Positions 1 through 5,486 of a stretch of 7,071 nucleotides of DNA are shown piece after piece; within the stretch, counting starts at the first letter, position 1; every line of letters begins with the position of its first letter. The DNA is from Deltaproteobacteria bacterium (GTDB lineage Bacteria; Myxococcota; XYA12-FULL-58-9; JAUUZB01): positions 1-7,071 of the forward strand of contig JAUUZB010000183.1 of assembly GCA_030590185.1 (NCBI GenBank), read 5' to 3'. The notes beneath the pieces are model-generated. The model worked only from the letters and a program-made list of their open reading frames with translations. It ran no database searches and had not been told where the DNA came from. The position numbers and the translations under genes were made by a program.

Positions 1-253
1 GGAAGGCTATCTCGTAGGCCGCCGCGCAGGCCTGCCGGCGATCTGCTGAGACGCCGCTGCCGGTGGTCACCAGAAAACGTTCGTAGGCCGAGTCGCGCAC
101 CACCCGCGGCGCCTCGACGTACCAACCCGGGGCAGAGCCCATACAAGCCACGAGCGTCGCAGCGAGCGTCACAAACAAACCGAGCCACGCCAAACGGCGG
201 ACGACGCGGGCGCCGAGCGAGCGCCTGTCAAGGGCCGTGTCACCGGGTGCCAC
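1..253 (-). CDS. Putative lipoprotein, 5' part only (possibly LPP20-like)
   Basis: Open frame on the minus strand that enters from the left edge; about 84 codons are visible. I take GTG at 253 as the start; an in-frame ATG at 295 is an alternative but would overlap the divergent promoter. The N-terminus has an Arg-rich segment, then a hydrophobic stretch (LAWLGLFVTLAATLVAC) ending in a good lipobox L-V-A-C, with Cys at residue 37, so the product should be exported and lipid-anchored. After the Cys comes a segment with a P-G-W-Y motif (near residues 42-45) and then T-T-G-S-G followed by regularly spaced Ala (A...A...A). That order recalls LPP20-type lipoproteins, but this rests on memory of the family pattern and the C-terminus is missing, so the family call is weak. 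It is divergent from the HU gene. The reading frame and signal peptide are seen directly; function is unknown. Confidence 0.6.
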   Translation of the reverse strand, partial: MAPGDTALDRRSLGARVVRRLAWLGLFVTLAATLVACMGSAPGWYVEAPRVVRDSAYERFLVTTGSGVSADRRQACAAAYEIAF

Positions 254-270
254 CCACCCCGCCTTGACAG
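225..270. repeat. Inverted repeat in the divergent lipoprotein/HU control region
   Basis: Two 9-bp arms, CTGTCAAGG at 225-233 and CCTTGACAG at 262-270, are exact reverse complements separated by 28 bp. The right arm contains the TTGACA -35 box of the HU gene. A smaller perfect dyad, GGGTG-C-CACCC (245-255), sits between the arms. The pattern could be an operator or simply two opposed -35-like boxes; no -10 box was found for the left arm. Confidence 0.4.
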
Positions 271-292
271 CCCCACCGAGCCCTTCTAGAAG
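264..292 (+). promoter_or_regulatory. Sigma70-like promoter of the HU-family gene
   Basis: A perfect TTGACA -35 box (264-269) is followed by a 17-bp spacer and TAGAAG (287-292, 4 of 6 matches to TATAAT). The predicted transcription start near 299 would give an untranslated leader of roughly 24 nt containing the GGAGG ribosome binding site (311-315). Confidence 0.65.
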
Positions 293-322
293 CATGGACT
301 CTTTTCGCACGGAGGGGCACGT

Positions 323-598
323 ATGACCAAGGCGGAATTGATCGAGAGGGTCGCCAAGGATCTCGGCCCCGGCGTTACAAAAAAACTCGCGACCCAGATG
401 GTCGAATCGGTTTTCGAGCATCTGCACAAGGCGATCCGCAAGGACAAGCGGTTCACCTATCCGGGCTTCGGCACCTGGACCATCAAGAAGCGCAAGCCGC
501 GCAAGGGCCGGAACCCCAAGACGGGGGAGGTCATTCAGATCCCCCAGACCAAAACGGTGACCTTCAAGCCGGCGCCGCACTTCAAGGCCAGTCTCTGA
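323..598 (+). CDS. HU/IHF-family DNA-binding protein
   Basis: A 91-residue histone-like nucleoid protein of the usual family length (about 90-100). It is expected to bind as a dimer in the DNA minor groove and bend DNA. Residues 1-43 form the helical dimerisation part (TKAELIERVAKDLG..., then an amphipathic helix). The family core P-G-F-G-T-W is at 47-52, followed by the beta-arm with R-N-P-K-T-G-E at 63-69; P64 is the proline known to intercalate in HU/IHF. The arms are very Lys/Arg-rich. The ATG has a GGAGG site seven bases upstream, so the start is secure. Sequence alone does not decide between HU and an IHF-like paralogue: TYPGFGTW is slightly unlike canonical HU (xxPGFGxF). It is probably co-transcribed with the lipoprotein gene 26 bp downstream, since no terminator is visible between them. 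Confidence 0.95.
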   Translation: MTKAELIERVAKDLGPGVTKKLATQMVESVFEHLHKAIRKDKRFTYPGFGTWTIKKRKPRKGRNPKTGEVIQIPQTKTVTFKPAPHFKASL

Positions 599-624
599 CC
601 CTCGAGCCTGTAGGGGGAACAGAG

Positions 625-1113
625 GTGGGCTTCCACTCCGCGCTAGGTCCCTGGGCGAGAGCCCTGGTCCCCGGCCTGCTCGTCGCCGGCTTGGTGGTGT
701 GCGCTGGCTGCCGTCCCGACTTGACCGGCAAGGCCTGCGCCACGGATGAAGACTGCGGGCCGGGCTACGATTGTTATCGTGACAGCTGCCACCGGGTTTG
801 CGCCAAGGCCGATGATTGCCCGGATGCGCACACCTGCGTGCGCTACCATTGCATCGCCCCCCAGCTGGAGCCTGCATCGGGGGCCGGTCGCCCGGGCGTC
901 GGCAACCGTCAAATCCCGCCGCCCCCGGACCCAACCCTAGCGGAGCTGCGCGCCATCCGCCGGGAGCTCGAGCTGTTGCGCCGCGACGTTGCCCGCATCG
1001 CTGGCCCGGAGCCGACCCGCGGGGAGGCGGCGCGGCCAAAAGACGACGGGTCGGCACGCGGCACGCCCAGGATTGTGCTGCCACCCTCCTCGTCGACGCC
1101 AACTGGGAAGTGA
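625..1113 (+). CDS. Small Cys-rich lipoprotein with two tandem 4-Cys modules
   Basis: A 162-residue protein starting at GTG, with AGGGGG (612-617) seven bases upstream. Residues 11-28 are a hydrophobic signal segment ending V-V-C-A-G-C; C29 is the likely lipidated Cys (A-G-C), although Cys at -3 is unusual. Two back-to-back modules follow with the same spacing C-x5-C-x5-C-x4-C: C38/C44/C50/C55 and C59/C65/C71/C76. They are likely disulfide-bonded outside the cytoplasm. Residues 80-103 are Pro/Gly-rich and end in a run of four prolines. Residues 104-127 (LAELRAIRRELELLRRDVARI) look like a short coiled coil, and the tail to 162 is low-complexity and basic. Comparable Cys modules are frequent in myxobacterial surface lipoproteins, from general knowledge. 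Function is unknown; a cell-surface or periplasmic binding role is inference. It is probably the second gene of an operon with the HU gene. Confidence 0.82.
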   Translation: MGFHSALGPWARALVPGLLVAGLVVCAGCRPDLTGKACATDEDCGPGYDCYRDSCHRVCAKADDCPDAHTCVRYHCIAPQLEPASGAGRPGVGNRQIPPPPDPTLAELRAIRRELELLRRDVARIAGPEPTRGEAARPKDDGSARGTPRIVLPPSSSTPTGK

Positions 1114-1121
1114 AACGGGAC

Positions 1122-1484
1122 TCAGGCGGCGTTCTTGCCGGAGGTCGCCTTTTTTGAAGAGCTGCCCTTGGAGTCCTTACCCTCGGAGCTCGAGGGTTTT
1201 TTCTCCGTGGACCCTGACTCGCCCTTCTCCTTGGACCCCGACTCGCCCTTCTCCTTGGACCCGGAGCTGCCCTTCGAATTCGACCCCGAGTCACCCTTAT
1301 CCTTGCGGGCGTAGTCGGTCACGTACCAACCGGTGCCCTTGAGGATGAAGGAGGAGCGACTCATGATGCGCTTGACCCGGCGGGAACCGCACGACTTGTG
1401 GGTTTTGGGCGGCGGATCCGAGTACTTCTGCATGACTTCGAAGACTTCGCCGCACTTTTTGCATTCGTATTCGTAGATGGGCAT
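1122..1484 (-). CDS. FmdB-family zinc ribbon protein with Ser/Gly/Lys-rich tail
   Basis: A 120-residue protein. The start [12 protein letters not shown] and the S-D-P-P motif (22-25) are typical of the FmdB/CxxC_CxxC regulatory zinc ribbon family. The first half of the ribbon is C8-x2-C11. The second half, usually C-x2-C, is here H29-K-S-C32, so one ligand appears replaced by His. The conserved part continues through [25 protein letters not shown] to about residue 61. Residues 62-120 are a hydrophilic, presumably disordered tail of repeated G-E-S-G-S-K-E-K units ending in Lys/Ser/Ala. A GGGAG site lies seven bases before the ATG. The family's function is poorly defined; older annotation calls it a regulator of formamidase. 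It is monocistronic here, divergent from lnt and convergent with the lipoprotein gene. Confidence 0.88.
   Translation of the reverse strand: MPIYEYECKKCGEVFEVMQKYSDPPPKTHKSCGSRRVKRIMSRSSFILKGTGWYVTDYARKDKGDSGSNSKGSSGSKEKGESGSKEKGESGSTEKKPSSSEGKDSKGSSSKKATSGKNAA
1124..1155 (+). terminator. Intrinsic terminator of the Cys-rich lipoprotein gene
   Basis: Ten bases after the plus-strand stop codon, AGGCGGC (1124-1130) can pair with GTCGCCT (1144-1150), including one G-U pair, around a 13-base loop, directly followed by a T run that extends to 1155 (six T with the last stem base). The element lies inside the last codons of the convergent FmdB-type gene, where the T tract reads as its Lys-Lys codons. 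Confidence 0.5.
1217..1264. repeat. 24-bp direct repeat, two near-perfect copies with degenerate flanks
   Basis: Positions 1217-1240 and 1241-1264 are the same 24-bp unit except at one base near the end. Weaker partial copies are seen on both sides (about 1201-1216 and 1265-1288). The unit is in frame and encodes the eight-residue G-S-K-E-K-G-E-S repeats in the FmdB protein tail, so copy number could vary without frameshift. Confidence 0.8.
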
Positions 1485-1540
1485 CCCAAAACTCCCGGAG
1501 CGACCCCCTGGACGAACGGCACCAGCGGTCCGCCGGGGGT

Positions 1541-1569
1541 GATATAGGTAGCGACCCGGTTCGCGTCAA
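1541..1569 (-). promoter_or_regulatory. Sigma70-like promoter of the FmdB-type gene
   Basis: On the minus strand, TTGACG (1569 down to 1564, 5 of 6 matches) is followed by a 17-bp spacer and TATATC (1546 to 1541). Transcription would begin near 1534, leaving a leader of about 50 nt before the ATG at 1484. Confidence 0.6.
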
Positions 1570-1580
1570 GCGCGCCGACC

Positions 1581-1587
1581 TTATAGA
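1581..1587 (+). promoter_or_regulatory. Possible -10 box for lnt
   Basis: TTATAGA lies 14 bp before the lnt ATG. As a -10 box it would place the transcription start about 8 bases before the ATG. No convincing -35 box is at the right distance, so the call is weak. The same bases read TATAAG on the opposite strand. Confidence 0.3.
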
Positions 1588-1601
1588 GTGCTGACTCGCC
1601 G

Positions 1602-3272
1602 ATGACCGACGCACCGCCACCAAACCTTCTGAGCGCCCGGCGCTGGGAGCGCCAGCTCGGCTGGTTGAGCCGACGTTGGCCTGCCCTGTTGCTGGCCAGC
1701 CTATCCGGGGTCGCCTACTTCGTCGGCTTCTGTGGCTTTGAGCAGTTCTACCTCTCCTGGTTCTGTTTGATCGGCGTACTCTGGGCGCTCGACGACGAGA
1801 GCCTGACCAGCGCCGAGGCGATGCTCATCGCCTGGTTGTTCGGGCTCGTCACCCACATGGGCGGCTACACCTGGATCATCCATCTGTTGACCAAGTTCGC
1901 CTACCTGCCGCTGCCCCTGGCCTTCCTCGGTTACTTTCTGCTCTGTCTGGCGCAGGGCTCTCTGCTCGGGGTCTGGGGTTGGACGGTCAACCGGCTGACG
2001 ACCCGTCTAAAACTGCCGTTGGTCTTGGTCGCCCCGGTGCTCATGGTGGTGGCGGAGTGGATCTACCCGGCGATCTTCCCCTCCTATCTTTCGAACTCAC
2101 AGTACCGCTGGACCTACGTCATCCAGAGCCTCGACCTGTGGGGACCGCTCGGCTTGACCTTCCTGTTGGTGCTGACGTCGGCGGTGCTCTACCAAACCAT
2201 CGCCTGGAAGTTCCGCAGTGAGCGTCCCTTCCCGACCGTCGGCTGGGCGGCCCTGATCTTCCTATTTGTCGGGAACCTGCTCTACGGCCTCGGCGCCGTG
2301 GCCAACATCGACGATACGGTCGCCCACGCCGATCGCCGGATCAAAATCGGCATGGTGCAGGGCAACGTTGGAATTTACGAGAAGGCCAAGAACCCCGCCA
2401 AGGGGCTGCGCCGTCACCGCGACGGCAGCCTGGAGGTTGAGCGTCAAGGCGTCGACCTCGTAGTCTGGCCGGAGTCCGGTTACTACTACCCGATCCGGAG
2501 CGACACCCGAAACGTCCGGCGCCGAGTCTACGGCGATCTCGCCACCCCGCTGCTGTTCGGCGCGGTTCGCGTCGAGACCCGGCCGAACCAAAAGCCGCTC
2601 GTCTACAACTCCTCATTCCTCGCCGACGCCGAGGGCAACATCATGGGGAGCTACGACAAGAACATCCTGCTCGCCTTTGGCGAGTACATCCCGGGCGGTG
2701 AGATGTTCCCGATCCTCTACGAATGGTTTCCTGAGGCGGCGAGCTGGGACCGGGGCAAACACACCCGACCGCTGGAGCTCAGCGGGGTCAAGTACGGCGT
2801 CCTGATCTGCTTCGAAGACGTCCTGCCCGGCTTCGTGCGCAAGGTCATGGACTACGAGCCGCACGTCCTGATCAACCTCACCAACGACGCCTGGTTCGGT
2901 GACACCCACGAACCGATCATCCACCTGGCCCTCGCTACCTTCCGGGCGGTGGAGAGCCGCCGCTTTCTGGCACGCTCCACGAACACCGGGATCAGCGCCT
3001 TCGTGGACCCGGCCGGTCGCATTCTCTCCCAGACCCCGGTCGTCGCCCGCGCCAATCTGGTCGAGACCGTCGCCCTGTTGTCGGGGCGCACCATCTACAC
3101 GCGCTTCGGCGACTGGCTCGGGCTCGTGTGCCTGTTGATCTTCGCCTACTGGATGCGCGGGCCCTGCCGCGACTTCTACCGCTTCGCGCGCGGCAAGCCA
3201 GAGGGGCGTGAAGGCCCGGGGCGCGGTCCCAAGGAGAGCAAGAAGGCCAAACGCAAGCGGCGCCGGGCCTAG
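1602..3272 (+). CDS. lnt: Apolipoprotein N-acyltransferase
   Basis: Lnt transfers an acyl chain from phospholipid to the N-terminal Cys of diacylated, signal-cleaved lipoproteins in the inner membrane, the last step of lipoprotein maturation. The 556-residue product has about seven hydrophobic segments in residues 27-232, a nitrilase-type (carbon-nitrogen hydrolase) domain from about 247 to 495, and a C-terminal membrane segment (about 503-519). The catalytic triad is visible: E291 (V-V-W-P-E-S), K353 (Y-D-K-N) and C403 (L-I-C-F-E). E405 and the L-T-N-D-A-W-F-G loop (426-433) are also conserved. It is somewhat longer than typical (about 500-520), owing to an N-terminal leader and a basic C-terminal tail (about 531-556) rich in Lys/Arg. 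The ATG has no obvious Shine-Dalgarno; a downstream start would cut into the first membrane helix, so 1602 is kept. It is divergent from the FmdB-type gene and its stop overlaps the stop of truB. Confidence 0.95.
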   Translation: MTDAPPPNLLSARRWERQLGWLSRRWPALLLASLSGVAYFVGFCGFEQFYLSWFCLIGVLWALDDESLTSAEAMLIAWLFGLVTHMGGYTWIIHLLTKFAYLPLPLAFLGYFLLCLAQGSLLGVWGWTVNRLTTRLKLPLVLVAPVLMVVAEWIYPAIFPSYLSNSQYRWTYVIQSLDLWGPLGLTFLLVLTSAVLYQTIAWKFRSERPFPTVGWAALIFLFVGNLLYGLGAVANIDDTVAHADRRIKIGMVQGNVGIYEKAKNPAKGLRRHRDGSLEVERQGVDLVVWPESGYYYPIRSDTRNVRRRVYGDLATPLLFGAVRVETRPNQKPLVYNSSFLADAEGNIMGSYDKNILLAFGEYIPGGEMFPILYEWFPEAASWDRGKHTRPLELSGVKYGVLICFEDVLPGFVRKVMDYEPHVLINLTNDAWFGDTHEPIIHLALATFRAVESRRFLARSTNTGISAFVDPAGRILSQTPVVARANLVETVALLSGRTIYTRFGDWLGLVCLLIFAYWMRGPCRDFYRFARGKPEGREGPGRGPKESKKAKRKRRRA

Positions 3273-4213
3273 TTGCGCTGGGCCAACACCCGCTCGGTTT
3301 TGAGGGCACGACGGTCCCGTCGGCAGGTGGACAGCTCATCGCTGGCGATCAGCGTGCGCGCCACGGCGATCAGCTCACCGTCGTCGAGACGCAGGGCGAT
3401 GGCGGTTTCACGCGCGAACTCCGGGATGTCGAGGGTGCGCAGATCGCCGACGTTGAGCTGATGTCCAGAGGTGACCATCTGGCCAATACTCACCGGCAAA
3501 TTGATGCTCGGTAGACTCGACAGGGCGTCGGTCATCGACACCAGCCGCTCCACGGCCAGGTCCGGGTTGTCAGCGATCGCGTCGAGGGTGATGGCGGCGT
3601 CGATGGCGAACGGCCCGGCGGAGATGCGACGCAGCTTCAAGAGATAGCCGCCGCAGCCGAGCTTCTCGCCGATGTCCTCGGCGAGCACCCGCAGATAGGT
3701 GCCAGCGGAGCAATTGACCTGGATGGTGACGTCCGGCAGCTCACAGGAGATCAGCTCGATGGCGCGGATCGTCACCCGCTTCGGATCGCGCTCGACCTCG
3801 ACCCCCTTACGGGCGAGCTCATACAGGCGCTTGCCGTCGATCTTCTTGGCCGAGTACATCGGCGGCAGTTGATCGATCTCGCCGAGGAAGGACATCACCG
3901 CCTCTTCGACCTGAGCCGGGCTCGACTCCACCGGGCGCTCCCGGGTGGTCTCCCCCTCGCTGTCGAGGGTGTCGGTGTTCGCGCCCAGACGAATGGTGGC
4001 GTAATAGACCTTGTCGGAGCCGGTGAGGTAACGCGCCAGCTTGGTCGCCTTGCCGAGCACCAGGGGCAGGACGCCGGTGGCAGCCGGATCGAGGGTCCCG
4101 GTGTGCCCGACCTTTTTCTGACGTAGAATCTTGCGGATACTAGCGACCACGTCGTGGGAGGTGGGACCCGCCTCCTTGTCGATGACCAACACACCATTCA
4201 AAGACTTATTCAC
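3269..4213 (-). CDS. truB: tRNA pseudouridine-55 synthase TruB
   Basis: TruB isomerises U55 to pseudouridine in the T-arm of nearly all tRNAs and also acts as a tRNA folding chaperone; it is cytoplasmic. The 314-residue product has the family length. Visible motifs are N-G-V-L-V-I-D-K near the N-terminus, the catalytic loop G-H-T-G-T-L-D-P with D42 as the nucleophilic Asp, Q-L-P-P-M-Y-S-A-K-K (substrate-binding Tyr), C-S-A-G-T-Y-L-R-V-L-A-E-D, and L-R-R-I-S-A-G-P-F. The last ~70 residues fit the small C-terminal TruB/PUA-like domain. The start is GTG at 4213, ten bases after the rbfA stop; only a weak AGG-type site is visible, so translation may be coupled to rbfA. The stop codon overlaps that of the convergent lnt. 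Confidence 0.96.
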   Translation of the reverse strand: MNKSLNGVLVIDKEAGPTSHDVVASIRKILRQKKVGHTGTLDPAATGVLPLVLGKATKLARYLTGSDKVYYATIRLGANTDTLDSEGETTRERPVESSPAQVEEAVMSFLGEIDQLPPMYSAKKIDGKRLYELARKGVEVERDPKRVTIRAIELISCELPDVTIQVNCSAGTYLRVLAEDIGEKLGCGGYLLKLRRISAGPFAIDAAITLDAIADNPDLAVERLVSMTDALSSLPSINLPVSIGQMVTSGHQLNVGDLRTLDIPEFARETAIALRLDDGELIAVARTLIASDELSTCRRDRRALKTERVLAQRN

Positions 4214-4223
4214 GGGATCGAAC

Positions 4224-4802
4224 CTATCGCCTGCGGTTGCGGTTACGGGTGCGGTTGCGGCCGGAACGGCCGGCCTTGCCTCTCGAACGCTGGGTGCGGT
4301 TTTTTTTGGCTGGCTGGGACTCGAGCTCCGCGGCCCGCTCCGCTAGCTCGCTACGGGCCGTCTTGACGGGGACCGGCTCGGCCAACGGCTCACCGGCTTG
4401 GGGAGCAGATCTCTCGCTCTCGCTCTCGCCCTCGATATCGATATCGGCCGACCCGCGCTTCGCCTCGTCGAGCAGCCGGTCGAGGTGCTCCGCCTGGTCG
4501 AGGGTGGTGTCGAGCACAAAGGTCAAGGCCGGCGTGAAGCGCATGTTGACCCGTCGAGCCAACTCGCGCTTGAGGAAACCAGCGGCCTCCTGGAGACCGA
4601 TGATGGTCAATTGGCGGACTTCGTCGGTACCATAGACCGACACGAAAACCCGGGCGGTGCGCAGGTCGTCGGCTGGACGCACCTCGGTAACGGTCACGAA
4701 CCCCACCCTGGGATCCTTGAGCTCGTTCCCGATCAGGGCGCCGAGCTCCTGCTGCAGCACCTGGGCCACCCGATGGGCCCGTTTGAAGGCACTCTCAGAC
4801 AC
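4224..4802 (-). CDS. rbfA: 30S ribosome-binding factor RbfA with long C-terminal extension
   Basis: RbfA binds immature 30S subunits near the 16S 5' helix and supports late maturation and cold adaptation. The KH-type core covers about the first 115 residues: F-K-R-A-H-R-V-A at the N-terminus, then E-L-K-D-P-R-V-G-F-V-T-V-T-E-V, A-R-V-F-V-S-V-Y, and R-R-V-N-M-R-F-T-P-A-L-T-F-V-L-D with downstream D-R-L-L-D-E-A. After the core there is an extra ~75 residues: an acidic segment (D-I-D-I-E-G-E-S-E-S-E), a Pro/Glu/Ala linker, and a strongly basic Arg/Asn end (R-N-R-T-R-N-R-N-R-R-R). Typical RbfA is about 120-130 residues. I choose GTG at 4802 (192 residues) because a GAGG site sits seven bases upstream and the N-terminus then matches family length. 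GTG at 4832 (202 residues) has no ribosome binding site. It forms an operon with truB, 10 bp apart. Confidence 0.92.
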   Translation of the reverse strand: MSESAFKRAHRVAQVLQQELGALIGNELKDPRVGFVTVTEVRPADDLRTARVFVSVYGTDEVRQLTIIGLQEAAGFLKRELARRVNMRFTPALTFVLDTTLDQAEHLDRLLDEAKRGSADIDIEGESESERSAPQAGEPLAEPVPVKTARSELAERAAELESQPAKKNRTQRSRGKAGRSGRNRTRNRNRRR

Positions 4803-4809
4803 GGCGGGG

Positions 4810-4813
4810 CCTC
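4810..4813 (-). promoter_or_regulatory. Ribosome binding site that decides the rbfA start
   Basis: On the minus strand GAGG (4813 to 4810) precedes the GTG at 4802 by seven bases. The upstream candidate GTG at 4832 is preceded by ATTGACAA, with no Shine-Dalgarno, so this site favours the shorter protein. Confidence 0.55.
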
Positions 4814-4839
4814 GTATGACGGCGGGCGGCACTTGTCAA
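4811..4839 (-). promoter_or_regulatory. Alternative rbfA-truB promoter candidate
   Basis: A perfect TTGACA (4839 to 4834 on the minus strand) with a 17-bp spacer to TACGAG (4816 to 4811, 3 of 6 matches). It would start transcription almost at the GTG at 4802, which conflicts with use of the GAGG site overlapping its -10 box. It may be chance or an alternative start. Confidence 0.25.
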
Positions 4840-4863
4840 TGCTGGGGTGAATCGAGGGACCAC

Positions 4864-4871
4864 AGTATAGT
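4864..4871. promoter_or_regulatory. Overlapping divergent -10 boxes for coaE and rbfA-truB
   Basis: The octamer AGTATAGT reads TATAGT on the plus strand (4866-4871, toward coaE) and TATACT on the minus strand (4869 to 4864, toward rbfA); each matches TATAAT at 5 of 6 or 4 of 6 positions. No good -35 box was found for either direction. The plus-strand start would fall at about the coaE ATG; the minus-strand one would give rbfA a leader of about 55 nt. Confidence 0.4.
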
Positions 4872-4877
4872 GCGCCC

Positions 4878-5486
4878 ATGGAGCTGATCGGCCTGACCGG
4901 CGGGATCGCGAGCGGCAAGTCGACGGTGAGCAACACCCTGCGGCAGCTCGGGGCCGAGCTCCTCGACGCCGACGCGGTCTATCACGAGCTGATCGCAGCG
5001 CGGGACGGCCACCCCAGCCCATTGGCCGCTACCATCGGGGAGCGCTTCCCGGGCGTGTTGACGGCCAACGGCAGCATCGACCGCTGCGCCCTGGGTGCCC
5101 GGGTGTTTGGCGATCCAGCCGAGCTCGCCGCCCTCAGCGCCATTGCCCACCCCGCAGTGGCCCAATCCGGAGCGCAACGAGTCGCCGAGCTCGCCGCCCG
5201 GGGCGTGCCCGTGGCGGTGTACGACGTCCCGCTGCTCTACGAACGAAACCTGGCCGCGGGCATGGCCGGCGTCATCCTGGTGTGGGTTCCCCGGGCAATT
5301 CAGCTCGAGAGGTTGATGGCGCGGGATGGCATCGACGGGGCGGCGGCCGAGCGCAAGCTCGCCACCCAGATGTCCCTGGATGGCAAGCGCGACCGGGCCA
5401 CCTGGGTGATCGACAACAGCGGCACCCCCGAGTCGACGAGACGACAGGCAGAGGAGCTATGGCAACGCATCGGCCAACCCGCCTGA
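4878..5486 (+). CDS. coaE: Dephospho-CoA kinase
   Basis: CoaE phosphorylates the 3'-hydroxyl of the ribose in dephospho-CoA, using ATP, the last step of coenzyme A synthesis in the cytoplasm. The 202-residue product has the usual family length. The P-loop G-G-I-A-S-G-K-S-T is at residues 8-16. The D-A-D-A motif (30-33) corresponds to the conserved substrate-binding Asp region. A central V-Y-D-V-P-L-L-Y-E strand and the lid segment with Q-L-E-R-L-M-A-R-D-G are also present, as is the terminal W-V-I-D-N-S-G-T motif. The ATG at 4878 starts directly before the conserved first strand (M-E-L-I-G-L-T-G-G), so it is secure. No Shine-Dalgarno is placed correctly: GAGGGA is about 18 bases upstream, and TATAGT ends only six bases before the ATG, suggesting a leaderless message. 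It overlaps the next gene by 28 bp. Confidence 0.96.
   Translation: MELIGLTGGIASGKSTVSNTLRQLGAELLDADAVYHELIAARDGHPSPLAATIGERFPGVLTANGSIDRCALGARVFGDPAELAALSAIAHPAVAQSGAQRVAELAARGVPVAVYDVPLLYERNLAAGMAGVILVWVPRAIQLERLMARDGIDGAAAERKLATQMSLDGKRDRATWVIDNSGTPESTRRQAEELWQRIGQPA

Noticed and set aside
203..231. Minus-strand promoter with TTGACA at 231-226 for the left-edge lipoprotein gene
   Set aside because: At 17 bp spacing the -10 position reads CGCGTC, and the site lies downstream of the preferred GTG start.
1297..1623. 108-codon minus-strand open frame overlapping the FmdB-type and lnt starts
   Set aside because: It is out of frame with the well-supported FmdB-type gene, and its product has no recognisable domain.
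4258..4272. CGGCCG-GAA-CGGCCG hairpin near the 3' end of rbfA as a terminator or attenuator
   Set aside because: No T tract follows on either strand, and truB immediately downstream must be read through; probably codon bias for Arg/Gly.
4431..4445. GATATCGATATCG as a regulatory palindrome
   Set aside because: It is inside rbfA and explained by D-I-D-I codons.
4398..4850. 150-codon plus-strand open frame across rbfA
   Set aside because: Antisense to a conserved gene, no ribosome binding site and no family motif.
5282..5458. In-frame extension of the sulfatase-fold gene back to GTG at 5282
   Set aside because: It lies wholly inside coaE, has no ribosome binding site, and would put 59 residues before an otherwise normal export signal.
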